DNA of 64,000 nt from Larus michahellis (GCF_964199755.1 NC_133903.1:55744739-55808738); one strand, 5' to 3'; shown: positions 37,401 through 50,800, counted from the first letter of the stretch. Notes: generated by a model from the letters alone, not told the origin. Numbers and translations: made by a program.

Positions 37401-38302
37401 TCTTTTTGGGGGGGTAGAAAGGATAGAAAATATGGCAAAACTCAACAGCTGCATGTGATGCAGGTCTGCAAAATGCCTCCTTGGACTACGTCTCAATTTA
37501 AAGCGAGCCCTTGGGCATCTCGAGTCCAGATGCAGCAATTTGCGTTTCTCTGCCAAGGCAGAAACTTTCAGCACGATTCGTTGGCCTTGTTGAAATTGTG
37601 AAGATGCTTTAGAAAAAAATTACAGGTTAAACCAGGTTTCTGTTCTTCTTGAACCTTCATCACAGGATCTTCAGCAGCTAAAGGCGGAAAAACGTGGTTG
37701 TGTGTGGAAATGCCCTTCCCTAAAAGCCGGTGTTGAGGCTGCGAAGCCGTGGGTGCCATGAAGTGTGATTTACCCAACACTTGTGCCTGGGATCCCGACC
37801 CACGGCTTGGATTTGAGAGGAAGAAAAGTGGAAAGGAGGGGCAGGGAAAGCAGAGCTCCTCCCCAAACGAGCAACACTAACTATTTGGACGTCCAAAATT
37901 TGGCCTAGTTGGTTGGAGAGCCTTTCAAAGCCACCAAAGATCCATCCGCCTTTGGGAAGCGGAGGGGGGTGCGGTGCTGGCTGCTTCCCCGCTCGGGTTG
38001 CGAGCAAACCTTACGCCCGGTAGCGTCCCCACTTTCTGTGCTGGTCCAAGATAGCCATTTTTTTGCTCGTTTTACTTCAAGACGACGGTATATTGGAGTG
38101 TCTACGGGTCCAGTAGGAAGGAGGTTCACGTGCAGCAGCACACAGTGCAGCCCTGTTTGCCTTGCCAGCCATTCAACAGCCTCCGCTCTTTATTTTTAAT
38201 AGAAGTTCAGTTGCAGGCTGGTGTTTCTGGGGGCTTTTGAAGGCTTTTTGCTTTATCTGTGTGAACGCGAGAGGAGTGAGGCTTGCAGTGGTTACAGCTA
38301 CC

Positions 38303-38303
<1 letters not shown>

Positions 38304-38333
<30 letters not shown>
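38304..38333. repeat. Poly(T) tract, 30 bases
   Basis: Longest pure homopolymer seen in the window. Exact length should be treated with caution. Confidence 0.9.
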
Positions 38334-38335
<2 letters not shown>

Positions 38336-39335
38336 ACTTACAGCCTCGCAGAATGATTTATTATAATTTCCAGTTTGGTTTTTTGGTATTTTTAAAATTT
38401 CATAGATGCTCACGCGGCTGCCTGGGGTGTACGTACTTTCCTGGGAGCAGGAGGAATGGGATTTCGGGGCTGTCCTTCGGGAACAGGCACGGAGCTCCTA
38501 CCCTGCCCTCCAGTGGGCTGCAGCACGAGAGGTGGGAAGGGGCAATTCCCTCCCACATCCCTATTTCCACTGGAATCGTGCTGACAGTGATAACGGTGCT
38601 TGAAACCAGAGAGGTACCAGGACTGGAAAAATCATACTTTGCATCTCGTATTATCTGGGAGCTGTTCCTTATGCATCCCAGCCTTGGAAAAGCACCTAAG
38701 GCTTTGGGAATTCTGTCTTTCCACTTTAGTTATGACTTTTTTTTGTGTTTGGGTTTTTTTCTTTTGGTTGGTTGGTTTGGTTTTTTGTGTTGGTTTCATG
38801 TTGGTTTTTTTGTTTTTTTTGTTTTTTTTAAGGAGAGTTATTGATTAAAAAAATATACCTCTTAAAATCCTCCACCTACATGTTGCAGGGAATTTCAAAT
38901 GCCAACTTGAGATTAATGTCATCACGTGTGGGATGTGTGGAAATAATCCGGCGGGGAGGTTTGGGATAGGGTGAGGCGAGGAAGCTGGGAGGAGCAGGGA
39001 TGCTGCGGGCTCCCGCGGGATTTCATACAGCCCCGCAAATATATGGGTTTTCTCCAGTCGGGTCTGTAGAAATCATTAAAGATGCACCTTGGTTATTAGA
39101 GGCAATAAATAATAAATGGGTACCAGGCTTTTCAGCGCAGGCACGCGTGTCGGTGGGCATGCGGTTATTTTGGGCTTTCCTTAAAATACCGCCCGGCGTC
39201 GCACCTGGGGCTGGGGGGTGCAGGGAGAGGGGTCGCATCCCCTGTCCCGCTCCTGTCGCAGGCACCATCGGCTTCAAGAACAAACTCGTGTCTAAAACAT
39301 CAGCTCGGATGAGGATTTGTGGTGGATTATAACCA

Positions 39336-39422
39336 GAATGACGGAATGGTTTGGGTTGGAAGGGACCTTAAAGATTATCTTGTTCCAACTCCCTGCCCTG
39401 GGCAGGGACACCTCCCACTAGA
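39336..39422 (-). mobile_element. CR1 LINE 3' fragment (minus orientation)
   Basis: The stretch ggaatggtttgggttggaag, ggaccttaaagat and ccctgccctgggcagggaca is the reverse complement of the CR1 3' UTR. Only about 87 bp remain. Confidence 0.85.
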
Positions 39423-39660
39423 AGCTCTTGTATCAGCTGAAAAAGAAAATAAACTTGGGTAGTATGAGGCAGTACGAAAAAAATCTGTATCAGAACCTTC
39501 CCTGAACCACCTCCCCATGAGCAGGGTCTGTGTGGTCCACGGATGGATGCAGACCCAGCTCTTGAGGGGCTGTTTTTTGGATTCACTACTGCTGGAAGCA
39601 GCAAAATTAAAAATAAAAATAGTTTTCCCCCAGTATTTTGCTGTCAGCAAAGAAATTAAA
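39423..39660. other. Spacer between two oppositely oriented CR1 pieces
   Basis: Unique intronic sequence of about 240 bp. Nothing recognised. Confidence 0.6.
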
Positions 39661-39904
39661 ACTAGAGATGGGTGGATTCAGACTGGACGTTAGGAAGAAG
39701 CTCTTCACCATGAGGGCGGTGAGCGCCTGGCCCAGGTTGCCCAGAGAAGCTGTGGCTGCCCCATCCCTGGAGGGGTTCAAGGCCAGGTTGGACGGGGCTT
39801 GGAGCAACCTGGGCTGGTGGGAGGTGTCCCTGCCCAGGGCAGGGGGGTGCCACTGGGTGATCTTTAAGGTCCCTTCCAACCCTCACAACTCTACGATTCT
39901 ATGA
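39661..39904 (+). mobile_element. CR1 LINE 3' end (plus orientation)
   Basis: Reads gattcagactggacgttagg, cagagaagctgtggctgccc, ggttcaaggccaggttggac, then ggtcccttccaaccc and terminal gattctatga. It lies head-on to the minus-strand fragment just upstream. Confidence 0.93.
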
Positions 39905-41880
39905 AATTGATAAATGCAATGCTGCTGAAAGCACTCCTGTAGCCACCTTGTTACTGGTGGGGTTTGCTTGGAGCTGGTGGCGTTGGTAAATACACCTGAC
40001 AACGAGCTCATCTGGGGCGCTTTTAGGTCCCTCATAAGGTGCCCTTCCACGTGTCAAAGGAGGACTTAATTTTTAAGATGGTTTGTTGGAGTTTTGCAGG
40101 GGTTTGGCCTGGTTTTGGCGCTGGTGCAGAAGATGCAAAAGCAGCCTGTCCAAGTTATTAATAATGAGGTCATTTATCCTCACGTTTACCTGGCTCCTTT
40201 CACCTGGGGACCTCGAGCTCCTTCACGCCGCGTGGCTCCTCTGCGGGGAGACAGATGGGTGGAGGAAGCTCCGTCGGTTTTGCTAAATGCTGCCTGGAAC
40301 TGAAGCCTTTCTTTGGGTCAGGTCTCCTGCTCTTTATTTTTAGTTACGCTATTGCCACGGTTAATCACTGCTTTAAAATTAAGGTATTCATTTGACAGCA
40401 GACCGTGGGAGGAACAGGATGGTTAGAGGAACTGGGAAAAAGTGTCTCGTCACCTTTTATTTTGGGCCTGAGTTTTCATCGTATGTAAATGTAAATATTG
40501 CAATTTTAGTTGGGTTGTTTTTTTGGTGTTTTTTTTGTTTTTTTGGATGACCAAATTGAGAGCAAGTGACGCTTTTCCCTGGCAGCTCGCCCGGAGTTGT
40601 ACCTTGTCCCCAAGGAAGCGGCTCCCGGCTCCCGTGTCGTGCAGGTGACAAACCCACCCTTGCCAGAGGGCCGGGTGTCCTCTTCTCCCCTGGGGACATC
40701 AGGAGCTCCTGGAGGGTCACACAGGCGTTGGCTGCAGCGGGGTGGCCGTGATGGCTAAGTCACGGAAGGCTGTTTCTTGGTGTCATGCCCAGGCAAGGAT
40801 TTTGGTGGGTTTTAATAAGTCCTTATATTCTGTGTACACAGTACGACTGTAAAATTGGTGTGGTATTTCATAGAATATTGTCAAAATAGTTGCTGGGAGT
40901 CTGTGGTGCATGTGGAGGTGATGGGTTTTAAGGAGATGCCCTTTGAAACAGGGCTGTGAGATGGGACCCGCTGTCGGCTGTGGCATCAGCCGAGGAGCAG
41001 GCGTAATAGGAAAGCCTTGCAAAGAAAAGGGGAAGTTTGCGGTGGGGTTTTTGGTTGTTTTTTTGGGGGGTGGAATACCAGCATGGGGGATATAACGTGC
41101 TTGGGTGTCCCCTGGATGCGCTGTGTCCCACCAGCGAGCCCAGTGCCCTCCTGCAGCTGCTTGGTGCCAGGGCTGGTGTCTGAGAGCGCCGTCGTCTCCC
41201 ATTCCGAACAAACCAAAAAACCCCAAACCCCCTAAAAATAGAAATCTGAGTGTCTTTTGGGAGGGAGAGCCTGTCCTGGGCAACTTCTTAAATAGCACAG
41301 CAACCTTTAGAAATGCATCTGGTGTTTTTGTGCGTGTGCCAGCTGTGAATGAAAGCCACAACTGTACCCAGATTTAATTTACCGACAATATTGGCGGAGG
41401 CGTTTGTGTCCCACATCCCTCGGTTGCCGCACGCCTGGGGTCTCTGAAAGTTGGTATTAAAAAAAAAAAAAAAAAAAAAAAATCAAATCTCTGGGGAAAG
41501 CAGGCGGTGAATAATTCCTGCAGCTGCTTTACTGAGGTTGGGGAATAACCTATGAGCAACGATTTGCATCCTTCCGCTGTTAAATAGTCCTTAAATGCTC
41601 AGCTCCGTTGCAGAGGGGAAAAAGAACTGGAGTCTTGTGTGTTGTGACGTGCCCTGCTGATGCTGCCCTTTATTTTAAGGACAGTCTCGTCCCCGGGCTT
41701 TGCTTTGGGCTGGCTCTGAGCTGGGCGGCCCCATGGCATGGGAGGAGGGCTGGGCGCGCGCGTCCGCTGAGCATCCCTGCGATGAGACGGAAACGTTCGG
41801 GCTCCTGGCTGCACCCCCCTCCAGCCCTGCTCGTTGTTGTACCGGGCCTTGCCATGGGGACAGCCCGGACCTATGTTTGC
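39905..41880. other. SGIP1: SGIP1 intron 1, stretch before the AT-rich block
   Basis: Unique sequence with a 25-base A-run at 41459-41483. No gene or transposon recognised. Confidence 0.65.
41459..41483. repeat. Poly(A) tract, 25 bases
   Basis: Uninterrupted A-run; no adjoining retroposon identified. Confidence 0.9.
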
Positions 41881-42360
41881 ATGGAATATAAATTTATATA
41901 TATAATGTAAAATGTAAATGTATATGCAATATAATATAGGATAATGGATATGGGATAATAATATGGAATATAAATATAGGAGTATATTGGATATATTATA
42001 TATAATAATATATAATTATATAGTAATAATATATTAAAATATATAGTGTGAATGTAGTAATAATATAACTTATAATAATATAAAATATATTAATATACAC
42101 TTAAGATATAATTATATTAATATATGCTATAATAATATCGACATTATTAATACGATATATTAATACGATATATTAATACGATATATTAATACGATATATT
42201 AATACGATATATTAATACGATATATTAATACGATATATTAATACGATATATTAATACGATATATTAATACGATATATTAATACGATATATTAATACGATA
42301 TATTAATACATTGTATTGCTATATAACATATATATATATATATATATATGGATTATAAAT
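41881..42360. repeat. AT-rich low-complexity block
   Basis: Almost wholly A and T, with ata/taa motifs grading from irregular (left) into a regular 13-bp array, then an (AT)n run at 42327-42350. It stands out sharply from the flanking GC-rich DNA. Confidence 0.9.
42147..42309. repeat. 13-bp AT minisatellite, about 12 copies
   Basis: The unit taatacgatatat repeats perfectly about 12 times, each with one CpG and a TATTAATA-type palindrome. The perfect copies imply a recent expansion out of the surrounding AT-rich DNA. Confidence 0.95.
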
Positions 42361-44710
42361 CTATTTGCACGGCTCAGGGTTTATTCCCGCATGCTGGGGC
42401 CGCAGTTAAGGGCTGGGGTCTCACCCCGCGCTGCGGGCGCAGGTTATCTGAGCTGCGTTGTGCCTGCAAAGCAAAGGGGCCACGCTGACGCCCAGACACT
42501 GGTTTAATCTCGGGTATATTTACATAAACCGGCGCGTCCTCCCTTGCCGTAACGAGTGCCATTCCCCAGCCCTTTGAACTCCGGGCTCTGACTGCTGCGA
42601 TGAGTATTTGGGCAGTTTGCGAAGGGGGGGAAAAAAGGCACAGACCAAAGAGAAGGGGAAAGACGTGAAGGCCCCGGGAGCCCAAACCCCTCCGGGTACA
42701 CGGGGATGGATGCTCGCTGCTGCAGGGCACGGGGGATGCAGCTCTAGGGCAAGCAGGACGTGTGTGTCAGCAGCCACAAACCCAGAGGTGGACCCTTGGC
42801 CACAGGGCTTTCTCGAAGTTATTCTTCATGTCTAGTAGCTGGAATAGGATCCGTATTTTTAGAAAGGTGCCAAATGCTAATTCAAAACCTCCTTAGGCAG
42901 AGTTCACCTCAACCTGTTCAGAGACTTAATTACCCTCATGGTTGAAAACGTGACTGTATTTCTGAATCAGCTGCAGGGTCTTCTAGATCCCTTCATCACC
43001 ACGTTTCCATTCCTTGAGCGGGTGCTTGGACCCCGGCGCAGCCTCTTCCGACGTGGTTTTGGTGCTGTGCTGAACAGGCGAAGCTCCCGCAGGTGCCCAT
43101 CTCCTGCTCCTCCAGCCTTTCAGCCGCCCTGGTTGCTCTCCCATCGGCCGTGTGCCAGCTCTGGGGTCCCCCCAGAAGCGTTGGGTGCTGGGCTTGGGCA
43201 CAGCAGCTGGGCAGGACCGAGCCCAGGTGTGATGCCACCTCTCTGCTCCTCTTTGCCATGTCCCTGCTTGAAGGTGGGGCTTGTTTTTACCGCAAAACTC
43301 TTGATCTCCTCAGTGGTGACCAAGAGCACCACCACTGGACCCCTCCAGTGGAAGGTGGCGTGCACCACGTCTCCGAACAGCACTATTTACATGGGTCAAC
43401 AGCCTGGGGCCTGGAGCCAGGAGTGACCACTCCTACTGTAGGAGAAAATGACCCCAGAGCAGTAACTTGTGATGTTTTATTCTATTCAGACTTATTCGCC
43501 ATCTATGTAGGCTCTCAAACACCAGTAGTCCTTCAATGTCTTCCAACTGAAATTTCTGATAAGGAGCAAATTTCTCCTTAACAACAACAACAACAAACAC
43601 ACAAAAAAAAACCCCAAACCCCACAACAAAAACCAAATCCGCAACTGTTGTTGCTCACTTTTGTTTTCAAGTATCTCCTTTCCAAAGCCACAGGCGAGAA
43701 GCCAACAGTGTTCTGCTCCTGCAGAGAGCAACAGAAGTGGCGGTGTGGCCGCCATCCCTTTTTCCCCATTTTTTTTTTCTTCATTTTCTGATAGGGAGAA
43801 ACTGTTGTAAGCATGTGAAGATTGTGATATGTGTCTGTGTGACTTTGCTAGCCAGATAATTTTTTTTTTTTTCAATAGCTGTAAGTGTAACAGGGTAGAG
43901 TAAATTCACGTACGTAAGGACCTTTAGTGCCTGGCTAGCTTGCTATCAAAGATGGCTTTGTTAGCCCCCCGTGGCGAAGTGAAATGTAGTGGTTTAGCGG
44001 CAGTTTGCACTGGAAACAATGGGTTTACTGGGATGAAATGTTAAGTACAGCGAGATCACAGGGCCGCCGGGCAGAGCTGGATGTGCATACAGCACTGCGC
44101 CCTGTCAGAAGGGACGTCAGCTGCTTGTTTTAAAAATCCCTTTTTATGTATTTTGAGGTAGCAAAGCAAGTAAGCTCCTGCAGGTGACTCCCCCGGGCTT
44201 TTTGAAGGGGTTTTCCAGCAAATTTTCAGAAAAACAAATTTCCTGTCTGGTTAAAACGTAGACTTTGCTTGTGTGGGGAGAGTACTACGTCTGGCCCTTA
44301 CCCTGGGGAGCAGCTGGTTCCTGGACACCCACCACTCAGATATCAATCACCATTATCATCATCAAAATTTTTCAGTTCTAGGTAAACCTTATCATTTGAA
44401 ACCAAGGCTTGTTGACGGGTCAAATGTGCTTCCCCCTGGGGATTTGTGTTCTTGCTGGTCCCTTGGCCCCATCTCCAAGGGTCCCGTTGTGGTCCCTTGG
44501 CCAAGGGCAGGGTGGTGGTTTCCATTGGTGGACCTTGAGACAAAAACTACCGAACCTGGTGCTACTAAAGCACAGGGGCTGTTCCTGCGCCCTGAGCCGC
44601 TGCCATGGCACCGTCCTCCTTCATGGGGGCTTTGTCCAGGTGTGAATGTGCGGTGGTTGTAGTTGATTTGATGCAAAATACTCTCATCTGGCCTCGGGAT
44701 GCCAGAGGTG
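42361..44710. other. SGIP1: SGIP1 intron 1, stretch after the AT-rich block
   Basis: Unique sequence. A 162-codon frame at 43093-43581 (+) ends in a protein-like stretch (DPRAVTCDVLFYSDLFAIYV) that I do not recognise. It has no splice or homology support, and is treated as non-coding. Confidence 0.5.
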
Positions 44711-44821
44711 TAGATGTGTCACTTAGGGACATGGTTTAGTGGTGGACTTGGCAGTGTTAGGTTTGCGGTTGGACTCAATGATCTTAAAGGTCTTTTCCAA
44801 CCGAAGTGATTCTATGATTCT
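44711..44821 (+). mobile_element. CR1 LINE 3' end
   Basis: Contains cttagggacatggtttagtg, ggttggactcaatgatctta and ggtcttttccaac, ending in gattctatgattct. Same subfamily type as the copy at 18908-19036. Confidence 0.9.
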
Positions 44822-47800
44822 CTTTGGAAAGGCGTTCTGCATTATTTCTTTTTTTTTTTTTTGATACCGGAGGAGCTGAGCTGTAAGAAATGCCCTTTTT
44901 TTTTGGTTAGATTGGTAGGAGTGACCTCATTGCGTGTTTCCTGGGAGTTATGGTCCTGGAGGGCGTCCCTGTATGGGACGTCTTGGCTGGTGGAGCAAAG
45001 TGCTTGAGGGGAATGGTCCCAGCAGACCCCCAGGAGAGGCTGGGGGGAACGGTGAACCCCGGCGCTTGCTGGGACAGGGAGCTTGCAGGGTGTTGTCAGA
45101 AAGTGTAAAATAGGGTAATGTAGCCCTGCTGGGGAAAAGGAAACCCCGAGAATTGGGGTGGGGGGGAGTGAACAACCGGTCAACTTGAAATAGAGCGAAG
45201 TTTTAATATTATTTCCTCGAGGGGATAAGAAGGGTCATTTATTGACTGAGAAGACAGACATTTGGCAAAAAGACCTGGCATGCATTATTTATGTCACTTT
45301 GCACAGAGGATGGGAGGCTAATGCCAGAAATAAATACCCTCGAAATGGGGGGGAAAATAGAGGGAAACGGCAGCGGAGCAAACGCACAGCTATTTGCAGA
45401 GCCTGGCGAAGCCCACAGGCTGGGGGCTGGCGCGAGGCTGGGAAATACAGGTGCTGCTGGTTAAAAGAGTGAATCCTCACTAAAACTCGCTCTGCAGAGG
45501 CAGCTGAGATGCAGCACTTTAAATTAGGAAAGGAACCAGGTAAGGGTGGAGGCAACGGTACGTTATTAATTGCCTGTCGTGACCTTCAGTGGTGATGGGA
45601 TCATGGCCGGAGCCTGCAGGGACACCACGGCAGGTGGCGGGGAGCAGCAGAAGACCTTGTCTCGTGAAGGACTCAGCTTGTCACCCCTGGCCATGCTCTG
45701 CGGGGCCAGGTGGCTGCAGAAGGAGTCCCTCGGGCTGCCGACACGAAGGGTACCATGGCTGCCCGACCGCCGCTCGCTGATGGCCCATCCTCTCTTCTCC
45801 GGAGCAACGGTTGCAATTAGACTTGTAAATGAAGGCGGTTAAAATATTAATGGCTCTATCGAGGCTCAGTTCCTCGCCGCCTTGTTAAGCCTGCTGAAAG
45901 GCTGGTAACGAGCTTTAGTGCAAAGGTTGGTTTAGGTAAAGCATTTTTAATGTTATGAAGTTGTATGCTAATTTAATTACATATGAGGTGGGCAAAGCCA
46001 AAAATATCATGGACTGGAACAGCGCAGTTACCGAGACTTGACTTTGCTGCTACCTTGGCCGTGGTGGTTGGGAACGCTGGGTTTTTGCAATGGACCGAAC
46101 ATGCCCATTTTCATGTAAAATATTGTTATTGTTGCAGCAGCTGGGCCCAAAAGTCAAACCAGGAGAAGCTTCTGGGCTGACCTGCAGAGAGGGTTTGGGA
46201 TGCTGCCGTTCGGGTTATTTAGCTGGGGCTTGATGTGGTTACACCCTCGCTTCTTAAACTTTAATTTACCATTTGACTTTCGCCTCTGGATACGACTCGG
46301 AGAATTCAGTAGTTTTGTCTCGCCTTTGGTTTTGTTTTGCGGAGCAAAGGGAGGATTATTATTTCTTTGGTAAAGCCAGCCAACACCAAACGCAAAGTCC
46401 TTTGGCTACGAAACAGCAGCAGGTTTCTACGTCTTTGGCTCCAGCAAAGTAATTCAAAGCGCACGGGTTTGTGTGCAGCGGGGAAAGCAGGGCGCTCAAA
46501 TCAGCCTTAAGCTACGTGCAAAAAAATCCACACAACTGAAACAAAGAAAAAACAAACCGATTAGCGATTATTTCTTATTTCCCCCTTATTTCTCCCCTTT
46601 CTTCCTTCTCCCTGCAGGTACTTTGGTCTTGAGTCTCTGGCATGGCAGTAGATAATGTTTATCTTCGTGCACAGACTGAGTAGAACTAATTTCAATCATA
46701 TTTTTTCCTTTCTTTAGTCATCACAAAAGAGAGCTTAAGACCAAAATTTCTCTCACTGATGTCTCTCCTATGTGGGAGGTGTGTTGCTTTCACGAGGCCC
46801 GTCCTTCCAAGCGAGCAGCTCTTCCTCCAAGGACCCCCCCCTCGGTATTTGGGGGTCCAGGAGCAGGAGCTGCTCCCACCATCTGGGGACAGAGGGTGAA
46901 GGATGGGGGTTGGGAGAACAGGGTTATCCCTCTTCTAGAGGCGTTAAGTTTTCAGTGTAGAATATAAGATGTTGGTAGTTTTTTAAGAATAGGGTTCAGA
47001 AAGCTCCATAGTGTTAAATACTCATTCACGTTTCTCAGATGCCAATTCTTAAGTGTACTAGGAAAAAGGGATAATAGTAAATAAGAGGTGAATAATGCCC
47101 CCCGGTTCAGAGCATTGTTTGTGTTTGCAATGGGATCCCTGGCGCACAACGGTTGGTTCAGCCTTGGCTTGTGGCTACTCTGAGTCTTTGAGTAAGAAGC
47201 CTTTTGGCCTGAGGAGTAATTGCGGCACGTGAAGTTGTCGTACCTCGGAGGGGCCGGTGCCTTTCCCCGTGTCTGGCCTCTGCGGACAAGGCTGGTTTTG
47301 AGGCCGCTGACGTGGTTTCAGGCATTCTTGCTGCTGTGGAGGTAAGAGCACGTGAATGACTCCGGCTCGTTGTGCATGTGGCTCGTTGAGGAAAACCTGC
47401 CGAAGGAGAGAGCAGAAATGTCAAATACACCGTCCGCGGAGTTTTGAGTCTAACCTGGAAGGATGTCCCGCCGGTCCTTGGGCGGGACGCGCGAGTGCAG
47501 TGTTCAGTGCTGCCATCGCTGGTGTTTTCTCCAGCTCATGCCTGGCGTGGTGGGGGCTCTTACTGGGGTCACTGTGCCCCTTCAAAGAGCATAGACTAAA
47601 CCACTGCTGAGGGTAACATATGGCCTTTCCTGCTTGGAGACCAGGGGCGCCCACCTCTGCTTTAGCCACGTAATAACTGTGCAGAACAAAATCAGCCACT
47701 AATCTTCAAAACAGCGGCGAGCAGTGCAGTAGCTGTTGGTGGGAAGGCAGATTTCATGCCTTCCCTTCTTCTCCGATGCTATGAAACCAGCAGCAAAGCT

Positions 47801-50800
47801 CGAGCTTTGTCCGGACCTTTGTCCGACTCAAAGTGTGGTTTTAGGCTGAGATTAAAATGGAGACGTGCTGGGCTGGCTGACGAGGTGGGTCTTCCCTTGT
47901 AGTCTGAATGTGACAAAAGAGACAGGGCTTTGGGAATGTAGGTAGGGACTTGTGTAACTGTTAATGGTCCATATTTGAGAGCATTTATGTTCCTCCTATG
48001 AGTAAGGTAGGAAGTCCCTGGGGTGAATGTGTGGGGAGAGGGCTAGGATGGCGATAGCTGCAGGGATTTAAATCCTTCCCCCTGATGCTGCCATTAGCTG
48101 GGTACCTACTGGCACTTACAGTGGCCTGGGACCTTGTTCCTGGTTTTTTGACACCTCTGGCAGCCCTGCAGCTGATGGATGGAATTTCTGTGTCTGAAGG
48201 CCATGCATCAGAGGAGACGTGTTCCCAACGTGCCCTGTACGACCTATGCAGCGAGGTGGGGTACCTTGGGGCTTTAGGAAATCCTTGCCAGGCCCCGCAG
48301 CAAGCAGGCGACCAGCCCCAGCCAGAGACCTGCAAGGGGACAGGTCCGGAGGGGCGAGGAGAAGCTGGGTGTCTTGCCCAGGTGCCCCTGGAAGTGCTGG
48401 GTGGAGAGTGGGGACAGCTGAAGGAGGGGGCTGTGTCACTGCCATCACAGGGCCATGCGGCTCTCCAGGTCTTCCCCCCGGAGAGTGGTTTGGATCCGGC
48501 ACCCAGTGCTCCTTGATGGGGAAAGGTGGGATTTGGTCTCCGTGTTAGCCACTGCTTTAGAGAGCGTCACCCAAGTGGTGGTTTCATCTCCTCCCTGCTC
48601 TGAGCCATCCCTTGATGCCCCATATGGATATGCTCTATTTTCTTCTTTCGTGCCTGTCTTTCTGCCACCTCACTGATCCTTCTCTGCTTTCTCTCCCACC
48701 TACTCTCTCACCTTTTCTCTTCCAGCAGTAAGTCTGCCTTGTCCTGTTAGGTTCCCTTGAATCCATAGTGTTTCCATGTAGCATTCCCTCTGTAGACGAG
48801 GTCGTCTTATTATTTTATAAGGATGACTCTTGCCAGGACTGGTTTTAATGGCACTTCAGGTTCTAAAACCAACTGAAATGAGACTTGAGGACCAGAAAGT
48901 GTAGCTCCCTTCCATGCACAACCCTCAGCTCTGCCCCTGCACCATCAAACGAGGTATTTTTCACAGCCCTCTGGGCTGGGCTTGACCATGTCAAGGGAGA
49001 CGTGAGTTTCTCTGAGCTGCAGAGCTGTCCTGGAAAATCACCACGTTGTCCCCCACCAAACCATGGACCTCTCTGGTGTCACTGTCAGGGGACCAGCACC
49101 CCAGCACGGGTGGTGGGTTTCAGCAGGGGACCTGCTCCCACTGGCTCTTGACAACCATCTCCAAAGAAGGCTTTCATTTCTATTCTGCCTTTCCTAAGTA
49201 TCCCTCTTTCCCCTCCACCATGACCATTTTAAGCAGATGGTGGGCCTATTATATAACTGAGCAGAAGGCTTCATTGCAGAATTTAGCCAAATTGGGTGCT
49301 GCTTCAGATAAGACTAAACAACAACTCATTTCTGGGGTTTTTGGCCCTCCCCGTTCTACTCTGAGTTTGGAGGATGAAGTTATTCTAAGGGGTGTGATCA
49401 ATGGAAATCTTCCCCAGTTATTAATAACTTGCTGGAGCCTTGAAGAAATTGTGGGAAAGCTGAAAGGCAAGACGTAGTAAAAACAAAGCTGGCCACGCAA
49501 GGTTTGGGGGATGAACCCATGGGGTTCAGCATTGCTCCCTGCTGCTTCTGCTGCCCTTAGCAGCTGGGTGCATATGGATCCCATAGGCTGGGGGTCTGTG
49601 GGATCCCATAAGGAATTCCTTCATCCCTGACCATGTATTGCTTGCTCTGGGCAGAGGAGGGAAGTGCACTGGGCGTGATTTTTTTTTTTTTCCACGAGCA
49701 GTACCTTTTTTTTCTCATTTCACGGAGGAAATGGCCAACCCAAAGCTCCATGAGCAACACCAAGGAGACCTGCTGGAGCCTCTCCTGGTCCCGCGCTGGC
49801 TGCTTTGGTCCTAGTGTTGGCCCAAAACCCACCCAACCATGAGGTATCAAGAGCCTGAAGCACCCCTTGTATTTTGATAATATTTAAATCCCATGTTTTT
49901 TTGATGTGCTGCAGAAACCTAGCATTTCTAGTGCTTGTTGCCTGTTTCAGTCAATGCCCAGAAAATTAGGATGTTCCTGGGAAAATGGAAAATAATTTCA
50001 GTTGAAGGGCATGTTCAAATCAGGAGGCAGACCAAAGAAACCCAGTTTTCCCCAGAAAGCATCCATTGAATGAATGTGCCAGGGCACAGAGCTCCTGGGA
50101 GGAGTGCTTCCGTGTTCTTGGGGTGTCCAGAGCTGATTTCAGGGGAACTACAGGAGACTTGGCTCTTTCAGCACATCACTTGAGGTAGAAGCTTGATGGT
50201 TTTCATTGAATCCTAAACTGTATTTTTCAAGAAAGCAGGTTTTAGCCCAAGCATAGCTTTGGGCTTCAGGTATAGTGTGTGTTGCTTGAGCTGTATCCCA
50301 GACTCACGGCACGTCATGTTTGTGTGACTGCCTACCAAGGCAAAACCCCACAGGAGCTCCAAAAGAAGCCAGAAATAGCAGTTCTAGACTCAAGGTCAGT
50401 GGTATATATTAGCTTCCGTGGCCACCAGGACCTCTAAATTATGCTGTGACTGAAGTTAATTGCTACGGTGCCATGGGCAGCGATAGCACGACAAGGGTGT
50501 CCGGCAGCTTGCAGCCGCAGCCAGGTCTCAGCGGTCGGGCTGGACGGCCACCGCCAGCGGAGGATCATCTGCATGAAAACCAGCCAGCCAAGTGAAATGG
50601 GGTTTAAAATGCTCCAAAATCCCTTCCTTGGTGTGCCTGCTGCAAGTGGTTATTGAAAAAACCCTCTCCTGGATAGCCCTTAGGCTGGAAAAGAGGAAGA
50701 AACTCGCAGAAACCCGCTCTCCTCCATCTGTTTTAGAAGTGGTGTGGTGGTGGCCACTGCCCTGGTGGGGTTTGTGGCTTGTGGGGCTCCCTGGGCTTCC

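Larger units (their letters stand above)
32581..39335 (+). other. SGIP1: SGIP1 intron 1, left part
   Basis: The 18.7-kb intron starts with GTAGGT. This part is unique sequence with several long A or T homopolymers (34451-34474, 38304-38333 and shorter ones near 32.68, 33.39 and 33.55 kb). No exon, RNA gene or transposon recognised. Confidence 0.75.

Noticed and set aside
42147..42309. Resemblance of taatacg to a phage promoter core
   Set aside because: Seven-base chance match within an AT repeat; no biological context.
43093..43581. 162-codon frame in SGIP1 intron 1
   Set aside because: The first two-thirds is Ser/Pro/Leu-rich chance-type sequence overlapped by other frames; only the tail looks protein-like. 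No homology recognised.
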